A stretch of DNA of 64,000 bases, taken from assembly GCA_963971305.1 (NCBI GenBank), contig OZ020317.1, forward strand, positions 18,928,001-18,992,000, written 5' to 3'. The stretch's first letter is position 1, and each line of letters opens with the position of its first letter. A model generated the notes under the pieces. It was not told the DNA's origin. It worked only from the letters and a program-made list of their open reading frames with translations, and did no database searches. Origin of the DNA: Arcuatula senhousia. Its lineage: Eukaryota > Mollusca > Bivalvia > Mytilida > Mytilidae. Of the stretch, positions 60,170 to 64,000 are shown piece after piece. The translations under genes and the position numbers were made by a program.

Positions 60170-61410
60170 AAAGTGGCTCCGCTATCTGGAATATAGATGC
60201 ATATGTATGTACTATTTATTTATTTCCCATTTGCTATTATATTTTAAGTATTACCCATCATGATATGCGTTTTACTGTCATAGATTATAATATCGCTCTA
60301 GACCCAATGACAATTATTGTTTGCTGTTCCTTTCGAAGAATCAACATTAATAGTACAAAAGTAAATTCATATTTGAGTACTGCTATATGTAAAATGAAAA
60401 AGACGATGAGATTTGGGATAAGTGTGCGCAGCACAACCTACAATATAAACGACAATTTAAAAAGAATCCACAATGAAAAACAACCAACAGTTCCTAAAAA
60501 ACCAGCTAATAATCCTGTCTCAAGTCAGCTTTTTGTATTATTCTTTGAATATTTTATGTTATAACCCTGCGTGTCCTGGTCTGGTGACAATGTTCATGGA
60601 TTGTTAAAAGTCTGACTGAAAAAAAAGAAAAAAAACTTATAATCCTGCCTATCATAGTGACATGCCTATGGATTTTAGCTCAAGAAACATACCTCAATGT
60701 CAAATGAGAGGCAGAGCAAGGGGCAACTGATGTTACCCCAGGGGTTATCCTAGAGGGTAGCGCCAACCATCAAGAAACAATTACAGTCGTTTGATGTTAC
60801 AAAGGTGAGAAAATAAGATTTTTTTTCCAGAATGGAACAGTTGAAGTCAGATCCATGGATTCTAGACACTGTTCGAACTGTTTATAAAATTGAGTTAAGT
60901 TTTTTCCTGAACATTCTTCGTCTATGAATGATTTTATTCTAAAGATAAAGCTGATATTGTGTCTGATGAATTAAAAAAAAATGGAGATAATGACTTGTGG
61001 AATTAGTGTTCGCGACACAACCTACAATATAAACAACAATTTAAAATATCCACAACGGAAAACAGCCAACAGCCTTCAACTTTGCCAGCGGTCGCTCATC
61101 GCTACTACGATTAAAAATAGGCTACATATGAATAAAGCCTTATCATTAATTCAAATGAAAGCCCATCTTCTTGACAAAATACAAGTAACATAAATTCGAC
61201 GAATACAAACATCAGCATAAATAAAGATTACTGGGTTAGGACAGGACACTTAAAATGTGGCGGGGTGAACTAGTTTTTTGGGTGCAACCTCCCCCTATTG
61301 ATAATCAATAACAAAGCATGAATTAACACACTGTTAAAATCAAATCGATAGAAGTTTAATTCCACAAGAAAGCATCTGGGACAAAAGGACAACAACAAAA
61401 ATAATATGTT
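60170..61410 (+). repeat. Dispersed repeat B, copy 2, internally duplicated or interrupted
   Basis: Blocks CTATCTGGAATATAGATGCA, CTGTTCCTTTCGAAGAATCA and CACAACCTACAATATAAACG match copy 1. A second start of the CACAACCTACAATATAAACA block at 61016, then CAAATCGATAGAAGTTTAAT, follow after about 500 bp of other sequence. A 162-codon open frame at 60076-60564 overlaps this repeat and is not taken as a gene. Confidence 0.6.
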
Positions 61411-62089
61411 GTAATGATTTCGACATTTTAATGTAAATCTCATTTTCACTATTGCAAGCAATTCTTTAAAATAAGTTTACGAAGTAAAAAGACGCATTGA
61501 TTGTTACTTTTGAGAATGTCCGTCGTTTTTAAAAGCATGAAAAGAAAATCCGATGCTCCACCTATTAAAATACATATATTCAATGAAACGCGTGAGTTTT
61601 GTTTTCTATTTCTATTGAATTGAAATGTCACTGTCATCGATGTGATGATCGTAACTGCAGTTGATCATCCTACCAATATGGCGGAAAATTCGGACAATTA
61701 TTTAAATCATCAATTACTACCATAAAGTCCTCTTTTGGGGTAACTTTTATGTTTCAAAGGTGGCCTCGTTGGTGCATTGTTTGAATGGTTTGCTATAATT
61801 AGATCTCTAATTCTTAAGAACAAAGAAAACGAGGAAAATAAAAATCACGATGATTGAAACTAAATATAGTTTTGGCTGAAAATTTTATAATAGTTAAAAA
61901 AAAATTGGATACGATAACGTAACTCTCTGTTCACTGTCTTCCCGTGAGGTAATCACCACGTCACCACTAACGAACACATTCTCATAGGTAATGGAAAATA
62001 TATTATGGAAAATAAAGGAAACAAGAAAATTTTATCAAAGAAAAAACAAAACATGATAAAGACCTACCAGCGAAAGTGAAAATCGCAAC
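61411..62089. other. Intergenic, nothing recognised
   Basis: No exon or shared repeat visible before the retroelement tail at 62090. Confidence 0.4.
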
Positions 62090-62260
62090 GGTCCTGACTG
62101 GAAACTGCTTATCCTCCTGGAGTTTGCGTTGATTTCTGTTTAATTATTTTATGTTTTTTCATAATGTTCTCGTTAATGTTTACTGGTTTTGTCGCTGTCG
62201 TTTTGAACTAATGACACTGAAATGACCTATTGGTGCCTCTTTGCTTGTTGTTACAGGCAT
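62090..62260 (+). mobile_element. Short 3' tail fragment of a YIDD-type retroelement
   Basis: AACTGCTTATCCTCCTGGAG, GTTTACTGGTTTTGTCGCTG and ATTGGTGCCTCTTTGCTTGT are tail signatures seen in the other copies. No RT codons remain. Confidence 0.4.
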
Positions 62261-62309
62261 TTCAATGAAAATGGCGGACTGACGTATTTTTTTTTTCAAT
62301 TGAATGAGT

Positions 62310-62480
62310 TAGTTGGTGTTTTACGCCCCTGCAACGCTATATAGGTTATTTAAAGGCAATGAACATGAAAATGATGATAAAATAAACATGAAATGATGAT
62401 GTTAGATGAAATATGGGGGTTGGATGGGAAACGAGGGAGCAGTAAATTTTGAAGAACCACAGGAAAAGGGAAAAGATGCG
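62310..62480 (+). repeat. Dispersed repeat C, copy 2
   Basis: GTTAGTTGGTGTTTTACGCC, CTATATAGGTTATTTAAAGG and GATGGGAAACGAGGGAGCAG match copy 1 in order. Confidence 0.6.
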
Positions 62481-62765
62481 TAGGTGCTATCCCCAAAGGG
62501 GTCTTTCACGAACATGAAGCGTGGCACTCTCCACACACGTTGGCCCACTATGGTCAGCGGTCAGGGTTTCCGTATGACCGGTATACACCTTACAACCCCC
62601 ACGGTCGATCGCTTCCCCATTCAGCCATTTAGGGTAATCACTTGGTCGCTTTGTGGGCTGAGCTCTGACCCGACGTCAGAATTCCAAGACCCTTAGTCGC
62701 CTCATACGATAAACTAGGTTTTGCGGTGGACCTATTCGCCACCCGGGCCCCGCACGGGACTTTTT
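62480..62765. repeat. GC-rich block of unknown type between two copies of repeat C
   Basis: Far more GC-rich than anything else in the window, with AGTCGCCTCATACGATAAAC, GGTGGACCTATTCGCCACCC and GGGCCCCGCACGGGAC at its right end. A 70-codon frame inside has no recognisable product. It may be a SINE-like or tail module; I cannot assign it. Confidence 0.4.
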
Positions 62766-62799
62766 TTCAAAAACTTGTATGGTCACTAGGGTGAGTGGG

Positions 62800-62990
62800 T
62801 TGGGGGGTTTAAACCCTTGTTACACTATATAGGTAATATAAAGGCTATGAATATGAAAATGATGATAAAATAATCATGAAATGATTATGAGTAAGTTAGT
62901 TATTGCTTTACTCCCAAGCAGCGTGATTTTGGCTATATCCAGGAGATTAGCATAAAATGGGTGATACAATGAAGATTAAATGTCTATGAA
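62800..62990 (+). repeat. Dispersed repeat C, partial copy 3
   Basis: ACACTATATAGGTAATATAA then AAAATGATGATAAAATAATC, and TTAGTTATTGCTTTACTCCC, are diverged versions of the 62.3-kb copy. Confidence 0.45.
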
Positions 62991-63454
62991 GGGGTGGAAA
63001 GGGGGACACAAGGCTAATCGGGAAACAAGGCTAATCGGGAAGGAGAATTTTGACTGTCATGCACCGAAAAAAGGAGTGACCGGAAGAACCGGGTAATTTA
63101 GCCTCCTTTGGGTCCTACTCTTACAAACACCTGCAACAGAGGTGCGTTTTTGGAATTCGATTAAAAGGACCACTCAAACGTTATGAATGTATTGGGAATA
63201 ATTAAACTGGAAATTATCGTTTAATATCAGGGTATAGGGCTAAGTAGTTTTCTTCCAGTTGTTCGACACATACATGTATGCAATGGGATTTAAAAAATCT
63301 TGGTATGATTTGAATCGGAGCAGGATAGAGAACATGTCAACTAATTTGTGTGCCCAATTCTTCTTCTGTCTTATCAAAATACATGCTTCCAAATGTTGCC
63401 GACGGTAAATATTTAAAACTCAATTAAGCGGCAATATCATAATTGTCTAACTGT

Positions 63455-63770
63455 ATTAAATAAAGATAATAACAAAATTACCGAACTTGGAGAATCAATC
63501 TCAAATGTCCATAAGACGAGACAAAACAAGGAATACAAACCGGAAAAATTGAAGACCACAATGGTCCTGACTTGGTACAGGCATTTCAAAAGAAATGGTG
63601 AGTTAAACTGTGTTTTCAGGCGCAACTCCGTCTTCTATTGCGATCTTTGGGTCCGTTAGTTACACAAAACACAACAGGTTTGTGATGACATATTAGGGAT
63701 ACTAAGTTGATTATCTCAGTACACCAACCAGCCAAATACTAATTTAAGCAAGAACTAACCATCTGTTATA
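63455..63770 (-). repeat. Dispersed repeat A, copy 4 (diverged)
   Basis: Contains GGTCCTGACTTGGTACAGGC and ATTTCAAAAGAAATGGTGAG with many substitutions elsewhere; the oldest copy in the window. Confidence 0.6.
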
Positions 63771-64000
63771 ACTAGATATTTTTTTAAACTGACGATAACT
63801 CAAACTTTCTTTTTAAATTAATGTACAAAACTGTAAATAAATATTAAATGTATTGTGAGATTTAAAAAAAAAACATAAAGATACCCACAATTTGGATAAC
63901 CATTCCGCAAGTTCATGTAATCATAGTTATTCATTAATATATTTTTTATCACTAAATTTGAAAGAAGAAGAAATAATGTCAGCAATATAGCAACTAATAA

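Noticed and set aside
60076..60564. 162-codon open frame
   Set aside because: It overlaps dispersed repeat B and a CAGATGGG-element fragment; the homologous copy at 20.6 kb is full of stops.

Overview
The window is AT-rich eukaryotic DNA with spliced genes, long introns and a dense load of transposon debris. The repeat types (YIDD-type reverse transcriptase fragments, hammerhead-ribozyme monomers, inverted-repeat elements) and a duplicated invertebrate kinin-type neuropeptide receptor point to a marine bivalve mollusc, most likely a mussel. The organism is an inference; there is no species marker in the sequence.

Genes: two intact, tandem, same-strand paralogues of a rhodopsin-family peptide GPCR dominate the window. 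Each has four coding exons with identical intron positions and phases (0, 2, 0). Gene 1 is 879-1673, 12582-12682, 13002-13092 and 13369-13620 (412 aa). Gene 2 is 40960-41739, 42442-42542, 43450-43540 and 44837-45064 (399 aa). Both carry DRY, CWLP and NPFIY, and read best as leucokinin/lymnokinin receptor-like proteins. A small two-exon gene candidate (49 aa, minus strand, 30458-30789) lies between them. A possible broken first exon (minus, 8763-8976) lies in intron 1 of gene 1.

Mobile DNA: intron 1 of gene 1 (10.9 kb) holds a 159-bp-period repeat element with a TA-flanked 925-bp inverted-repeat element nested in it, a 5'-truncated reverse transcriptase copy with a likely 10-bp target duplication, and a relic hammerhead. 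The 27-kb intergenic region carries most reverse transcriptase fragments, a 381-bp satellite, a 727-bp higher-order repeat and a second copy of the TA-flanked element. Intron 3 of gene 2 was enlarged by a separate 976-bp TA-flanked element. Downstream of gene 2 lie a TTAA-flanked element, tRNA-like sequences, an inverted-repeat element and more repeat copies.

Main discovery candidate: the 381-bp tandem array at 15950-17462. Every monomer contains a complete type I hammerhead ribozyme fold (CTGATGA core, GAAA, six-pair stem I, AUA cleavage triplet). That is the layout expected of a retrozyme, a non-autonomous retroelement that makes self-cleaved circular RNA. A lone diverged monomer at about 38.6-38.92 kb and a relic near 3.1 kb belong to the same kind of element. 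The reverse transcriptase copies in the same window are candidate relatives of whatever enzyme moves them.
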